A stretch of DNA of 40,454 nucleotides from Planctomycetota bacterium (GTDB taxonomy: Bacteria > Planctomycetota > PUPC01 > JACPCR01): positions 1 through 40,454 of the forward strand of contig JASLXP010001194.1 in NCBI GenBank assembly GCA_030740295.1. Direction: 5' to 3'. Of this stretch, positions 14,106-23,340 are shown one piece after another. The stretch's first letter is position 1. Every line of letters starts with the position of its first letter. The position numbers were made by a program, and so were the translations under genes. A model generated the notes under the pieces. That model was given only the letters and a program-made list of their open reading frames with translations, did no database searches and was not told the origin of the DNA.

Positions 14106-17051
14106 ATGGCCGACGAGCCGGCTGAAAATGCTCCCGAAAGTGATTCGGGAGAAGGGCAACAGAGTGTTCTGCTGAAGATCGCGAGGGCGGCGTTCATTAT
14201 CCTGTTCTTCCAGGTCTTCTGGAAGCTGGGCGGATTCCTCCTGAATGTGCTCGTGAGCTCGTTCTGGGGGCCTTCGGTCGAGGCGGATGCTTACCTGTTT
14301 GTCAGTGACAACGTCATTTTTCTGCTACAGACGCTGTCTTTGAAAATAGCGATTCCGGTCCTCGTGCCACTCTTCAAGCAACAGAAGGAGAATCTGGGCG
14401 AAGAGAAGGCGTGGGATTTTCTGAATACGGTCGTCAATCTCGTTTTGATTGTGCAGGGCTTGGTGATGGTCGCCGGGATGGTCTACGCGTCGGACTTCAT
14501 TGCTGCGGCTGGCGCTGGTTTCAACAAAGAGACGGAACGGCTGGCCACGATCATGATGCGATGGAGCATGCCCGGCGTGTTCATGATTTCGTTCGCCACG
14601 ATCACTTACGCTATTCTGAACTCTTACAATGAATTCGGGCACGCCTCAGCAGGTGACGCGGCACAGAAGATCTTGTGGGTGGCCACCTTTTTCGTGCTGG
14701 GTGCGCTCTGCAAATTCCTCGGCAAACCAGTGAGCATTGGCGTCATGATCCTGAGCTTCCTGGTGGGCGCAGCCGGTAACCTGGTGGCGCATATGATCGG
14801 TCTGAAGCAGCGGATGCACTTCCATAAGTTCAGTACCGGGATGCTCTCGAAACAGCGTTCGATCAAGGAGACCTGCATCCTGGCCGGATTTGGATTAGTT
14901 CTGGTCGGTCTTGGTGCCTTGCTCGTGCAGGGGGGGGCATCGCAGGCAGCGGTGCAGTCAATCTGTGCGACGGTTGCGATTGGCTACCTGCTGCTCCTCT
15001 GGTGGCGGGCGAAGCAGGCCGGGACGGTGATGGCGAAATTCGCCGCGCTGCTCGTGCCGCTTCTCATTGGCATTCTGTTCGCAAAGTACCGCGATATGTT
15101 CACCAATTACTTTGCCACGTTTACCGGCAAAGGTGTGTATTCCGATCTGAGGCTGGCGAGAAAAATTGGTGAGTTGCCGAACACGCTCATCGCCCAGGCG
15201 GTCGGTATTGCCATCCTGCCCTACCTTTCCGAACTGGCGCTGGGGAAAAAATGGGGAGACTTTGAAACGGTGCTGACGAAGACGCTGAAAATCATGTTTA
15301 TGATTTTCATCCCTCTGACGGTCGCTACCGTTATCCTCCGTGAATCGTTAATAGACCTGCTCCTCAATCGCGGTGATTGGGATGTCTGGCACGTCGAGCA
15401 CGCGGGGCAGGCGCTTGGCCTTTACATCCTGGCGCTGCTGTTCTTCGCCGTCGAGAACCCTTTGCAGCAGTCATTCTTCTCCATGCAGCGGATGTGGATT
15501 CCGACGTTCCTCGGGATCGTGGCGACGGTCTTTCACCTGCTGTTCCTGTTTCTTGGTATCAAGGTATGGGGGCTGGACATTTTCGTGATGGTCGCGCTGG
15601 TCTATCCTGCCGCGAGGATTTTCAAGGGGGTAATTCTCGTTCTTGCGATGCGGGCCATCGTGCCCATTCTGCCGTTCCGCTCGACGGCTATCTTTGCTGC
15701 GAAAGTCTCCGTGGCCTGTGCAGCCGGCGGAGGCGCGATGTGGTTTGTTCACACGCTCGTGCAGGACAAACTGAGCGTTGATAAATATCGTGCACGTGAA
15801 GTGATGGTAGATACGTTCAATGTGGAAGCCCGTGACTGGAACTCACAGAACCTCGTGGAGTTTGAAATTGTCCGGGAGCCGGATGCGCCTGGCAAGAATT
15901 GTCTGACCGGAAAGTATGAAAACTCCTCACGAAGGCGAACTGCGATACGACGTGATGTTGCGGACCTGGATCTTTCAACCGGCAGGGAAGTAGAGCTCCG
16001 TCTTCGATGCAGCATGCCGCGCAAGTTCGCAATCGCTCTCGAATCCGGTGACGAGATGTATCGAGCGGCGGAGGTCAAGACGGCGGCGGACACCTGGCAA
16101 GTCGTGAAGTTCAAAACCGCGGAAGTTCCAGATTCAGGCAGTTGGAGTATGCTTCAACTGTGGGATGACACTGGTGATGCGGAGAAGTCTGTCATCCAGG
16201 TCTGGATGGATGATCTGAAAATTGACGGCCTGCTCGTCGACGATTTTGAACCCTCCTCCGAAGGGTGGCGCGGCCGAGGCGTGCTTCAGGTGGCTGACCT
16301 GGATGCGGCTGAGATCATCGAGCAGCTCAAAGCCTGGAAACTGCCGAAGTTTCAGGCCCAGCGCCTTGCCAGCAGTTTCCCGATGAGAGCGCGACAGCAA
16401 TTGGAAATTGTGGACTGGATGAGCCGTCACGCCCCCGAAAAACTTGGCGAACCTGCGAAGTATCTGATCGAGGCCATTGAAAAGGACCACGACGCGCCAA
16501 AGGGATTCGGCAACAAGCCGGACAAGAGCGTCGAGTACTGCCTTCACCCGATCCCCAAAGAAGGCGCTCCAATGGTGCTGTACCGGGATTTGAAACCCTA
16601 CAGGCTCAGCGGCATGGAACAGTTCAAATTCAAATTGCGGAGCGAAAAACCATGCGAGCTGACCTTCAACCTGGTCACGCCGGGTACCACCGCCAGCGCG
16701 GTCGTCGAGATTGCTGAGAGCTCATCCAGGAAGTCCTATCGTCTTTCGATCTCTGATTTCAAAACTGAGAGCAGCCTGGCACTGTCCGACGTGACCCAAA
16801 TCAGAATCGATGAAAACAGCGATTCGATCTCCGGCAAACTGTGGTTGGACAACGTGTCGTTCTATCGGCCGGTTCGCCGCATCAAGTTTGAGTTGTACAA
16901 GATCATCCACTGCCTGATTCCATCCCTGGTCGCGGCCGTCGTATTCGCCGGCCTCATCTGGGTGCTCAAAGTCGAAGAGGCCAGTGAGGTGGTTACCTGG
17001 CTGCGTGAAGAGGGCGTGGCCAAGATCAGAAAGAAACTCGGTAAAGGATGA
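14106..17051 (+). CDS. murJ: MurJ-like lipid II flippase with large periplasmic insertion
   Basis: The first 550 or so residues form a MurJ/MviN-type multi-helix membrane domain of the MOP superfamily, which flips lipid II across the inner membrane for peptidoglycan synthesis. SSFWGPSVEADAYLFV and KIGELPNTLIAQAVG are the recognisable family segments. Typical MurJ proteins are 450-550 residues; this one has 981. The extra 365 or so residues (about 555-920) sit before one last transmembrane helix (about 930-955). They contain two beta-sandwich-like units ending VWMDDLKIDG and LWLDNVSFY, joined by a helical segment (about 720-800). In the usual 14-helix topology this is the periplasmic loop before the last helix. 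The beta units resemble carbohydrate-binding modules. GGAG precedes the ATG by seven bases, and the stop overlaps the cheR-like gene. Confidence 0.85.
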   Translation: MADEPAENAPESDSGEGQQSVLLKIARAAFIILFFQVFWKLGGFLLNVLVSSFWGPSVEADAYLFVSDNVIFLLQTLSLKIAIPVLVPLFKQQKENLGEEKAWDFLNTVVNLVLIVQGLVMVAGMVYASDFIAAAGAGFNKETERLATIMMRWSMPGVFMISFATITYAILNSYNEFGHASAGDAAQKILWVATFFVLGALCKFLGKPVSIGVMILSFLVGAAGNLVAHMIGLKQRMHFHKFSTGMLSKQRSIKETCILAGFGLVLVGLGALLVQGGASQAAVQSICATVAIGYLLLLWWRAKQAGTVMAKFAALLVPLLIGILFAKYRDMFTNYFATFTGKGVYSDLRLARKIGELPNTLIAQAVGIAILPYLSELALGKKWGDFETVLTKTLKIMFMIFIPLTVATVILRESLIDLLLNRGDWDVWHVEHAGQALGLYILALLFFAVENPLQQSFFSMQRMWIPTFLGIVATVFHLLFLFLGIKVWGLDIFVMVALVYPAARIFKGVILVLAMRAIVPILPFRSTAIFAAKVSVACAAGGGAMWFVHTLVQDKLSVDKYRAREVMVDTFNVEARDWNSQNLVEFEIVREPDAPGKNCLTGKYENSSRRRTAIRRDVADLDLSTGREVELRLRCSMPRKFAIALESGDEMYRAAEVKTAADTWQVVKFKTAEVPDSGSWSMLQLWDDTGDAEKSVIQVWMDDLKIDGLLVDDFEPSSEGWRGRGVLQVADLDAAEIIEQLKAWKLPKFQAQRLASSFPMRARQQLEIVDWMSRHAPEKLGEPAKYLIEAIEKDHDAPKGFGNKPDKSVEYCLHPIPKEGAPMVLYRDLKPYRLSGMEQFKFKLRSEKPCELTFNLVTPGTTASAVVEIAESSSRKSYRLSISDFKTESSLALSDVTQIRIDENSDSISGKLWLDNVSFYRPVRRIKFELYKIIHCLIPSLVAAVVFAGLIWVLKVEEASEVVTWLREEGVAKIRKKLGKG

Positions 17052-18520
17052 ACGCAGTAAAACTACAGCTTGATGAAGAGACGCATCGCCTGTTCGCAGG
17101 CTTTATCGAAACCAGGGCGGGCCTTCAGTTCTTTGATGAGGCGGGGTACACGAATCTGCGGACCGCCATCTCCCGGCAAATGGAGGAGGCGAATTCTGAA
17201 ACGCCGCTGGAGTTTTACGATTTCATTCGGAGCCAGGATGGAAAGGAGCACTTGCGTGCTTTTATCGAGGAGTTGACCAACAACGAGACATCGTTCTTCC
17301 GGAATCTGCCCCAGTTCGAAGCTCTCATCCGGCACCTCCTTCCGGAACTCATCCGGGCCCGCGAAAGCACCCGAAGGCTGCGCATCTGGAGTGCTGGCTG
17401 CGCGTCCGGGGAAGAGCCGTTTTCGGTAGTGATGGCACTGCTGGAGGTCCTCCCGTTCCCAGAGAACTGGAAAATCGAGGTGGTGGCCACCGACATAAAC
17501 TCGCAGGTTCTGTGGAAAGCCCGTCGAGGGATTTTCTCCGGCCGCACATTCAAAGCGATGCCCCAGATTTACAGCCAGAAATTCATCAGCCAGAGGGACG
17601 ACGGCCAATACGAGGTCTCCCCCTTTGTTCGCCAGTACGTAGACTTCCGAATGGCGAATCTGATGGAAGACCTGACTCCCTTTAACGGCAGTTGCGATCT
17701 CATCTTCTGCCGAAACGTGATGATCTATTTTCGCAAATCTGCGATCGAAAAAGTGCTGTCAAAATTCCGACGTACGCTCGCGCCTGATGGGTATCTGCTG
17801 GTAGGGCACGCGGAGAATCCGAACAACTATTCAGATGACTTCAGCCCTCTCCAGGTCCGGGACGCGTTCGTCTATGTCCCGACCAAAGAGAACTTCACAT
17901 CCATCCCTGACAGCCGACCCGAGCCGGTGGCCGATTCGGATACACCCCTGATAGGAGGAAGTCTGCCACCCGTCAGGCCCAGGATTTTCCGAACCGATGA
18001 GAAGGAGGAGGCCCTCAAGCAGTTCATCTCCACCGCAAGGCACGCATTCCAGCATGACCGTCTTCATGAAGCCGAAGAACTGCTGGAAACACTATTTGAA
18101 GAAGACAGGATTCCGGCGCCCGCGCACGTCCTCATGGCATGTCTTCTTGTCACCACCAATCGGCAGGAACAGGCGGCCCTGCACGTGAAGACTGCGCTCG
18201 AAGAGGACCAGTTCTGTGCCGAAGCCCACTATCTGCAGGGATTGTTCGAGCTCGACCGTAATGACACTGAACAAGCCATGCAGTGTTTCAAGCGATCTAT
18301 CTTCTCTGATAACCAGTTTCCACTTTCGTACTTTCAACTGGCACGTCTGTTTCACGATAAGGGCGAGTACAGAATGGCAGTGACGAAATATCAGAATGCT
18401 CTTAAAGCCCTGGACGGTCCATCCAAAGTGCTCTGGTCAGACCTCTTCACCGGCCTCTCGCCAGAGCTTGTCAGGCAGGCATGCCATTCTGCAATAGAAT
18501 TGTGCCGAAGCCGCGGATGA
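17048..18520 (+). CDS. CheR-type methyltransferase with TPR tail
   Basis: The 490-residue protein starts with a CheR domain: an N-terminal helical part, then an S-adenosylmethionine-dependent methyltransferase core. Motifs are NNETSFFRN (78-86), WSAGCASGEEP (114-124, the cofactor-binding loop), VVATDIN and FCRNVMIYF. CheR methylates glutamates of chemoreceptors. After a linker, residues 320-490 hold TPR-like repeats (for example AEAHYLQGLFELDRND and FPLSYFQLARLFHDKGEY), as in CheR proteins tied to Frz/Pil-type or other alternative pathways. The four-base overlap with murJ suggests translational coupling to a cell-wall gene. No receptor, CheA, CheW or CheB is in the window, so the target is unknown. 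A response regulator follows. Confidence 0.92.
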   Translation: MNAVKLQLDEETHRLFAGFIETRAGLQFFDEAGYTNLRTAISRQMEEANSETPLEFYDFIRSQDGKEHLRAFIEELTNNETSFFRNLPQFEALIRHLLPELIRARESTRRLRIWSAGCASGEEPFSVVMALLEVLPFPENWKIEVVATDINSQVLWKARRGIFSGRTFKAMPQIYSQKFISQRDDGQYEVSPFVRQYVDFRMANLMEDLTPFNGSCDLIFCRNVMIYFRKSAIEKVLSKFRRTLAPDGYLLVGHAENPNNYSDDFSPLQVRDAFVYVPTKENFTSIPDSRPEPVADSDTPLIGGSLPPVRPRIFRTDEKEEALKQFISTARHAFQHDRLHEAEELLETLFEEDRIPAPAHVLMACLLVTTNRQEQAALHVKTALEEDQFCAEAHYLQGLFELDRNDTEQAMQCFKRSIFSDNQFPLSYFQLARLFHDKGEYRMAVTKYQNALKALDGPSKVLWSDLFTGLSPELVRQACHSAIELCRSRG

Positions 18521-18535
18521 TCCTGTAATCAGGCA

Positions 18536-18564
18536 TTGACTTGAAGTTGCCCCTTCGCTACCAT
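18536..18564 (+). promoter_or_regulatory. Promoter for the response regulator gene
   Basis: TTGACT (18536-18541) and TACCAT (18559-18564) are spaced by 17 bases. The -35 element matches the consensus at five of six positions and the -10 at four. The following bases are CCGCGCC. Transcription would start near 18571, about 37 bases before ATG 18608. This suggests that the regulator can be expressed independently of the upstream methyltransferase gene. Confidence 0.5.
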
Positions 18565-18607
18565 CCGCGCCACTTTTGAGCTATTTTCTAACCACCGGAT
18601 TTCTCGG

Positions 18608-18979
18608 ATGGCTAAGACAATTCTGCTAGTAGACGATAGTCCCACCGTCCTCTCACTGATTCAGTCGACCCTATCCAAAGAGGGCTACAACATCCTCACA
18701 GCCGTTAACGGCGAGGAGTGCCTCGATCAGGTGAATACTTCACCTCCGGATCTGATACTACTGGATGTCGAGATGCCAAAGATGGATGGCTACACCACTT
18801 TGCGTGAGCTCAAATACGGCAAAAATCGAAACGCCACCCGCGACATCCCCGTCGTGATGCTGACGTCCAAGGGTCGCCTGGAAGATATCTTTTACCTGGA
18901 AGGCGCGACCGACTTTATTGAAAAGTCGCAGACGGCATTCCAGACCCTCCCTCAGAAGATTGGCGCGGTTCTGAGCTGA
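18608..18979 (+). CDS. Single-domain response regulator (CheY/PilH-like)
   Basis: This 123-residue stand-alone receiver domain is complete. The acidic pair D9-D10, the phospho-acceptor D53 (LLDVEMPKMDG), T86 (MLTSKG) and K106 (FIEKS) are all in place. There is no output domain, so signalling must be through protein contact, as in CheY or PilH/PilG of twitching-motility pathways. The insertion LKYGKNRNATRD before the fourth strand is longer than in CheY. It lies 87 bases after the CheR-TPR gene, which may act in the same pathway, and has a promoter of its own. Confidence 0.93.
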   Translation: MAKTILLVDDSPTVLSLIQSTLSKEGYNILTAVNGEECLDQVNTSPPDLILLDVEMPKMDGYTTLRELKYGKNRNATRDIPVVMLTSKGRLEDIFYLEGATDFIEKSQTAFQTLPQKIGAVLS

Positions 18980-19065
18980 GGCCGGCTGCATAAAACAGAA
19001 TGCCGACCGGCATCACCTGTCCTTCCATTCAGCAACGCTTCGTGAAGCTTCGTTTGCCCTCTACA
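18980..19065. terminator. Convergent gene junction with hairpins
   Basis: The response regulator (+) and the VWA gene (-) converge here. ATGCCG-AC-CGGCAT (19000-19013) and GCTTC-GT-GAAGC, about 25 bases downstream, form two short hairpins that could end transcripts from either side. Neither has a T-run, so a factor-independent terminator is not strongly supported. Confidence 0.25.
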
Positions 19066-21270
19066 TCACACCAGTCCCTGGTTTCGTCTCAGTATCCATT
19101 CGAGCATGAGGGCCAGGACGAAAAGCGAGAATATCCAGTAATTGTCCCAGATGTACTCGTGGCGTTCGCGGCGGATTTCGGTGGCGAGTTTCTTGTCCCT
19201 GATCTCTTCGAGCACCGATGACAGCTCGTCCAGTTTGTGGAAGGAGCCTCCGGAAGCTTCCGCGATCTTCATCAGCAACTTGAGGTCGGCTTGCGGGGAA
19301 TCGAACTCTCGGTCGGGGATCGAAAGCTTGAAGCGCGTCTCACGTTCGCCAATTTTTTCGCCATCGATCATGGCCTCGGCTCTTACCGTATGGACGCCGT
19401 CCCGGGTGGCTGAATATCGGGATTCGTGGTGATCCTCTTTGTACGAAACAGCAAGCGGAGTGACCTTCTTTTCGGTCTCATGCATGACGGTCACTCTGAC
19501 TTGGGCGTCCTCGACCGGATTGCCTTTTTCGTCCGTGACTTCCGCGAAGATGCGGGTCTCCTCGCCAAGCCGGTACTGGAATTTGTCGAGACTCAGGAGC
19601 AGATTTTTTTCGCCGAGCTTGTCCCTCGAAGCGAGCCACAGGACCACCTGTCGCCAGAATTTTTTGTGCCGGACTTCCATCTCGAGCGGGTGCCCCATGC
19701 GCCATCGATAAGTCGTATCTGCCAGGATGGCTGCCGTGCGCCCCTTGCCGAAATCCTGCACAACAATCATCGGCTGGCGGCGTTCGGAGACTGCGAGAAC
19801 GCTGGCCCCGGGTTTCGGTTTGCCCGCGAGGGTGAGCCCTGCCAGCCGCGGCATTTCCTTCCAGGTTGCCGGGTTCTTCAGAGGGTCACTTTCGAGTGAC
19901 ATGAGGAAATGATTCAGCCCCGCATCCGTTGGTACGACGCGGGTCACCTTGTCGTCCTGTCCCTGGTTGGCCGCCAATTCGATGGGCAGGATGTCGGCCA
20001 GTGGTGTCTGCCCGTAGCGCCCTGCGCCAAGATTCTTGTACCCGCCGATCATGGCCAGGCCGATGCCTCGCCGTTCGACAAGGCGTTTCATGAATTCCAA
20101 CGTCTCTTCGTTGAAAACGGATGCCGGCAGGTCGCCGATAATGATGGCGTGATATTGTGAGAGATCGTTGGCCTTGAGAAAATGCATCATCCGCTCCGGC
20201 CGTGAGATCTGGAAGGGGAAGGGCGCCGCCAGTATCACGTTCGGCGATTCAGAGAGACTGCGCTTAATGAAGGTGAACTCGTGCCTGAACTGCCCTTCGA
20301 GATAGAGCACGTTCAGCCCGCCGGAAATCACTTCCACGTAGGTGCCCTGCGAGTTGTTACGGTCCGAGATCTCGCCGGATACAGGCTGGATCTCGATGCT
20401 CACGTAATGGGAGCCGGGACGAATCTCACGGTGCATGAAACGAACCTGGCTGACATCCTGGTCGGTCTTCACCTGCACTTTTTTTCGGGCTGCCTCGTTG
20501 TCGTCGAATTTGAAAACGACATCGACAGTTTCACCCTTGAGGCCGAGAAAGTGCAGTTCCGCGTCGATTGGAAACAGGTTGCCTGAGAACACTTTCCTTG
20601 GGGTGATCACATCGACCACTCTTGCGTCTCTGATGGCATCAGATTGCTGCTGGCCAGTGCCGAACACGTAGAGTGGAGCAGCGAGGTCGTGCAGACCCAT
20701 GGCCTTTTGAACGGGCTCCGGCCCATGGTTATTCGCTCCGTCACCGAAGAGCAGAATACCGGCAATTTTTTTTCCGCGTGAGAGCCGGCGCGCCCTTTCC
20801 AGAGCGTTGCCCAGGTCGGTCACCTTGTCCGTCCAGTCAGGTCCGTTCTCCGGGCCGGGGCGGGTCTCGCGGCCGAAGACGAGTTTAAGGACGTGCTTGG
20901 GATACTCTTCTTCAACCTGCTGAAACAGCTCACGATTCTGGCCAAGCGCCAGTGTGAGACTCCGTGCGCGGGTCATTTCGCCCGGCATGTCCTTAATGAG
21001 CATGCTGCGGGAATTATCCTGAAGAATCAGGACCCAGCCTTTCTCTCTCAGGTATTCGACAGTCGTCAACGACGGCCGAAGAAGACAGAGAATGATCAGC
21101 AGCCAGGCAAAGATCCGAAATCCGATAAGCAGCAGCTTTTTCCCGCCCGCTATTTCACGATGCGTTTTCGAATACGAATAGAGAGAGAAAACCACCATCC
21201 CAAACGCCAGAAACGCAATCAGCCAGTAAGGCAGGACAGGATGCAGCGAGAATTCTTTCTCGAAATGCAT
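19066..21270 (-). CDS. VWA/GATase-like membrane protein
   Basis: The 734-residue protein has two N-terminal transmembrane helices (about 12-32 and 46-64), then a von Willebrand A-type domain with an intact metal site DNSRS (85-89) and LLFGDGANN. A class I glutamine-amidotransferase-like fold follows (about 300-500, NVLYLEGQFRHEF, AIIIGDLPASVF, GLAMIGGYKNLGAG), then a beta-sandwich (about 560-650) and a final helix (about 705-725). This architecture is common in planctomycete-type Bat/aerotolerance-like clusters. The function is unknown; cell-envelope complex assembly or protein quality control is usually suggested. It is the last gene of a six-gene minus-strand cluster, nine bases after the BatA-like gene. 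Confidence 0.85.
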   Translation of the reverse strand: MHFEKEFSLHPVLPYWLIAFLAFGMVVFSLYSYSKTHREIAGGKKLLLIGFRIFAWLLIILCLLRPSLTTVEYLREKGWVLILQDNSRSMLIKDMPGEMTRARSLTLALGQNRELFQQVEEEYPKHVLKLVFGRETRPGPENGPDWTDKVTDLGNALERARRLSRGKKIAGILLFGDGANNHGPEPVQKAMGLHDLAAPLYVFGTGQQQSDAIRDARVVDVITPRKVFSGNLFPIDAELHFLGLKGETVDVVFKFDDNEAARKKVQVKTDQDVSQVRFMHREIRPGSHYVSIEIQPVSGEISDRNNSQGTYVEVISGGLNVLYLEGQFRHEFTFIKRSLSESPNVILAAPFPFQISRPERMMHFLKANDLSQYHAIIIGDLPASVFNEETLEFMKRLVERRGIGLAMIGGYKNLGAGRYGQTPLADILPIELAANQGQDDKVTRVVPTDAGLNHFLMSLESDPLKNPATWKEMPRLAGLTLAGKPKPGASVLAVSERRQPMIVVQDFGKGRTAAILADTTYRWRMGHPLEMEVRHKKFWRQVVLWLASRDKLGEKNLLLSLDKFQYRLGEETRIFAEVTDEKGNPVEDAQVRVTVMHETEKKVTPLAVSYKEDHHESRYSATRDGVHTVRAEAMIDGEKIGERETRFKLSIPDREFDSPQADLKLLMKIAEASGGSFHKLDELSSVLEEIRDKKLATEIRRERHEYIWDNYWIFSLFVLALMLEWILRRNQGLV

Positions 21271-21279
21271 GGCATCACT

Positions 21280-23337
21280 CTATTTGTAAAACCGATTTGC
21301 CAACATTGACTCCATGCACATCAGAAGAATCAATAGCGCTATGAGGAGCGGAGTGATCTCTGCGCCGCGGGCGCTTTCTGCTACGTTACGGCTGATGTCT
21401 TCACCGGGGCGCAAGTAGATTGCGTTGGGAAATATCTTTTCCAGATCTTCTTTGCTTATCTGCTGGTAGTGTTCGGCCTTCATGTCGATGTTGACTGAAT
21501 AGCCTATTTTGCGCGTCCTTTCGTTGAGCTTGATGAATACCTGTGCGTTGCCCGGTGTCTCGCCGATGCGGTGGAGGGCCCGTCCTGTTTTGGGAGAGGC
21601 CGCCAGGGTAAACGGCGTCTGCGCGCCCGGCTCGAAGACCTGGATGTTTGCATCCTTCTCGCCCTGCCGCAGGGGAATGCTGACGCTGTCGCCGGGGTGA
21701 AAAGTGGTGGGCATGCCGCGGCGTCCGGAAAGATGACTCACCAATTCGTACACGAAGGGCGGGAAGACGAACGACTTTGGCAGCTCGTTCCAACCGGTCT
21801 CCATCGAGCTGGCAAAAAAGAGAATGCGTCCCTTCTCCAGTTGCCTTTCCAGCAAGGCGGGGCCCTCTTCACCAAAACGGGCCAAGACCTGCATTGGGTT
21901 CTCCGGACCGGGCGGCTCTACTTTGAGCCAGGTGTTGAACAGGGACATGCGCACTGCGTTGAGCCCTGTGCTCTTGAATTTTTCGAGAAGACGATGATCT
22001 CTCGGGCTCATGGTGAGCGAAGCGCTCCCTTCGGTGCGCGTCCCATCGATCCTGAGTGGGATCTCGGGCAGGCTGTTGAAGTGCTCCAGATCCATTGCAT
22101 CCCCGGCGATGACGCCCAGGCCGCCGCCGAGACGCACGAACTCGAACACTTTCTCCCAAGTCTCCCGCGGCAGGCGCGTCAGATTGGCCAGCAGGATGAC
22201 GTCGACGGTTTCGAGCGGGTATTGGTGGAGCTCTCGCTGGCCGATGCGTACGAGGTTTGTGCGCTCGCGACCGCGCAGGCCGGTCGGAGAAAGCGCGTGC
22301 ATGAGAAAAAAGGTGTCCTCGTTTTCCTCGTCGCGCTGGACCAGTAACACCTTCACCGGCTCGTGCACCTGTACGGAAAAGTATTGCTCGTTGTCCAGGT
22401 TGAGCGCGTCTTCATCCACAATGCGCACTTTGCCCTGCGCGAGGCCGGTCTCTGAAAACTCATATGGAATGGAGACTCTCGCCGCCTGATTGGCCGGCAC
22501 TGCAACTTCGCGGATGGCCTTCCTTTCGCCTTTGAAAACCATCTCGACGGTACATTTCGTTTCCTTGCCGTGATTGTAGAGCGCGCACTCGATGTGAATG
22601 GGGCTGTTGCGATCGACTGAAAAACTCGAGGGAGCTGCTTCCGTAATGGAAAGGTTGGGCGGGCGTGCTTCACCGACATCCACCACGATCAGCCGGATCT
22701 GTTCGTGCCCTTCGGGGAGCTCGACGGGCAGTGGCTTCCATGCCCCTGCTGAAAGATTGGTGAAGACATAGACCTCTTTCGCTCCCTCGGTACTTTGGCC
22801 GAACATCTCATAGGCCCGCTGCACAGCAAGGGGACAATCCGGCAGCCGCATGGATGGCTGAGTGACTTCGAGCGCGCGGACGACCGAACTGAGATCGATA
22901 CTGAAGTCGAGAGGGTCCTGCACCGCGGGCACAAGTGCCAACGCGCTGCCCTGTGGTAAGCCGCGGATCAATTTGGATGCCTGTTCTTTTGCCCGATCGA
23001 AGTCCGTCCGTTCGTCTTCGCCCTGGACGTTCATGAGATAGGAATCGTCCAGCACCACTGCTGCCTGGCTGGCGCCGGTGGTGGCCGGCAGCAATTGGCT
23101 CTTGAGGATCGGGCGGGCCAGGATGAGCGCGAAAAGCACGACGAGCAAAATGCGGAAGAGCAGCAGCAGCAGGTTCTTTACGCGCCACGACCTGCGAGTT
23201 GTCTGTGACGCCTGATGCACGAACTTCAGTAATGTGAACGGCACCACCTTGGGCCGTTCCCGGTGAATCATATGCACCAGAATCGGCAGAGCTCCGGCAA
23301 GCGCACCGGCGAGAAGATAAGGGGTGAGGAAGGACAT
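21280..23337 (-). CDS. BatA-like membrane protein with degenerate VWA site
   Basis: The N-terminus is the BatA two-anchor domain: FLTPYLLAGALAGALPILVHMI, HRERPKVVPFTLLKF and a second helix at about 55-75. The VWA-like domain that follows begins VVLDDSYLMN. The metal-site pattern DxSxS reads D97-D98-S99-Y100-L101, so the last serine is lost and metal binding is doubtful. Later parts include beta-sandwich segments, a GATase-like fold (VDVILLANLTRLP, GGGLGVIAGD) and a final helix (about 664-680). The 685 residues have the same overall plan as the next gene's product. Its start is three bases after the stop of the binding-protein gene. Confidence 0.85.
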   Translation of the reverse strand: MSFLTPYLLAGALAGALPILVHMIHRERPKVVPFTLLKFVHQASQTTRRSWRVKNLLLLLFRILLVVLFALILARPILKSQLLPATTGASQAAVVLDDSYLMNVQGEDERTDFDRAKEQASKLIRGLPQGSALALVPAVQDPLDFSIDLSSVVRALEVTQPSMRLPDCPLAVQRAYEMFGQSTEGAKEVYVFTNLSAGAWKPLPVELPEGHEQIRLIVVDVGEARPPNLSITEAAPSSFSVDRNSPIHIECALYNHGKETKCTVEMVFKGERKAIREVAVPANQAARVSIPYEFSETGLAQGKVRIVDEDALNLDNEQYFSVQVHEPVKVLLVQRDEENEDTFFLMHALSPTGLRGRERTNLVRIGQRELHQYPLETVDVILLANLTRLPRETWEKVFEFVRLGGGLGVIAGDAMDLEHFNSLPEIPLRIDGTRTEGSASLTMSPRDHRLLEKFKSTGLNAVRMSLFNTWLKVEPPGPENPMQVLARFGEEGPALLERQLEKGRILFFASSMETGWNELPKSFVFPPFVYELVSHLSGRRGMPTTFHPGDSVSIPLRQGEKDANIQVFEPGAQTPFTLAASPKTGRALHRIGETPGNAQVFIKLNERTRKIGYSVNIDMKAEHYQQISKEDLEKIFPNAIYLRPGEDISRNVAESARGAEITPLLIALLILLMCMESMLANRFYK

Positions 23338-23340
23338 CGC

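Noticed and set aside
21571..22347. 258-codon plus-strand frame
   Set aside because: It is antisense to the BatA-like gene and shows no protein family features.
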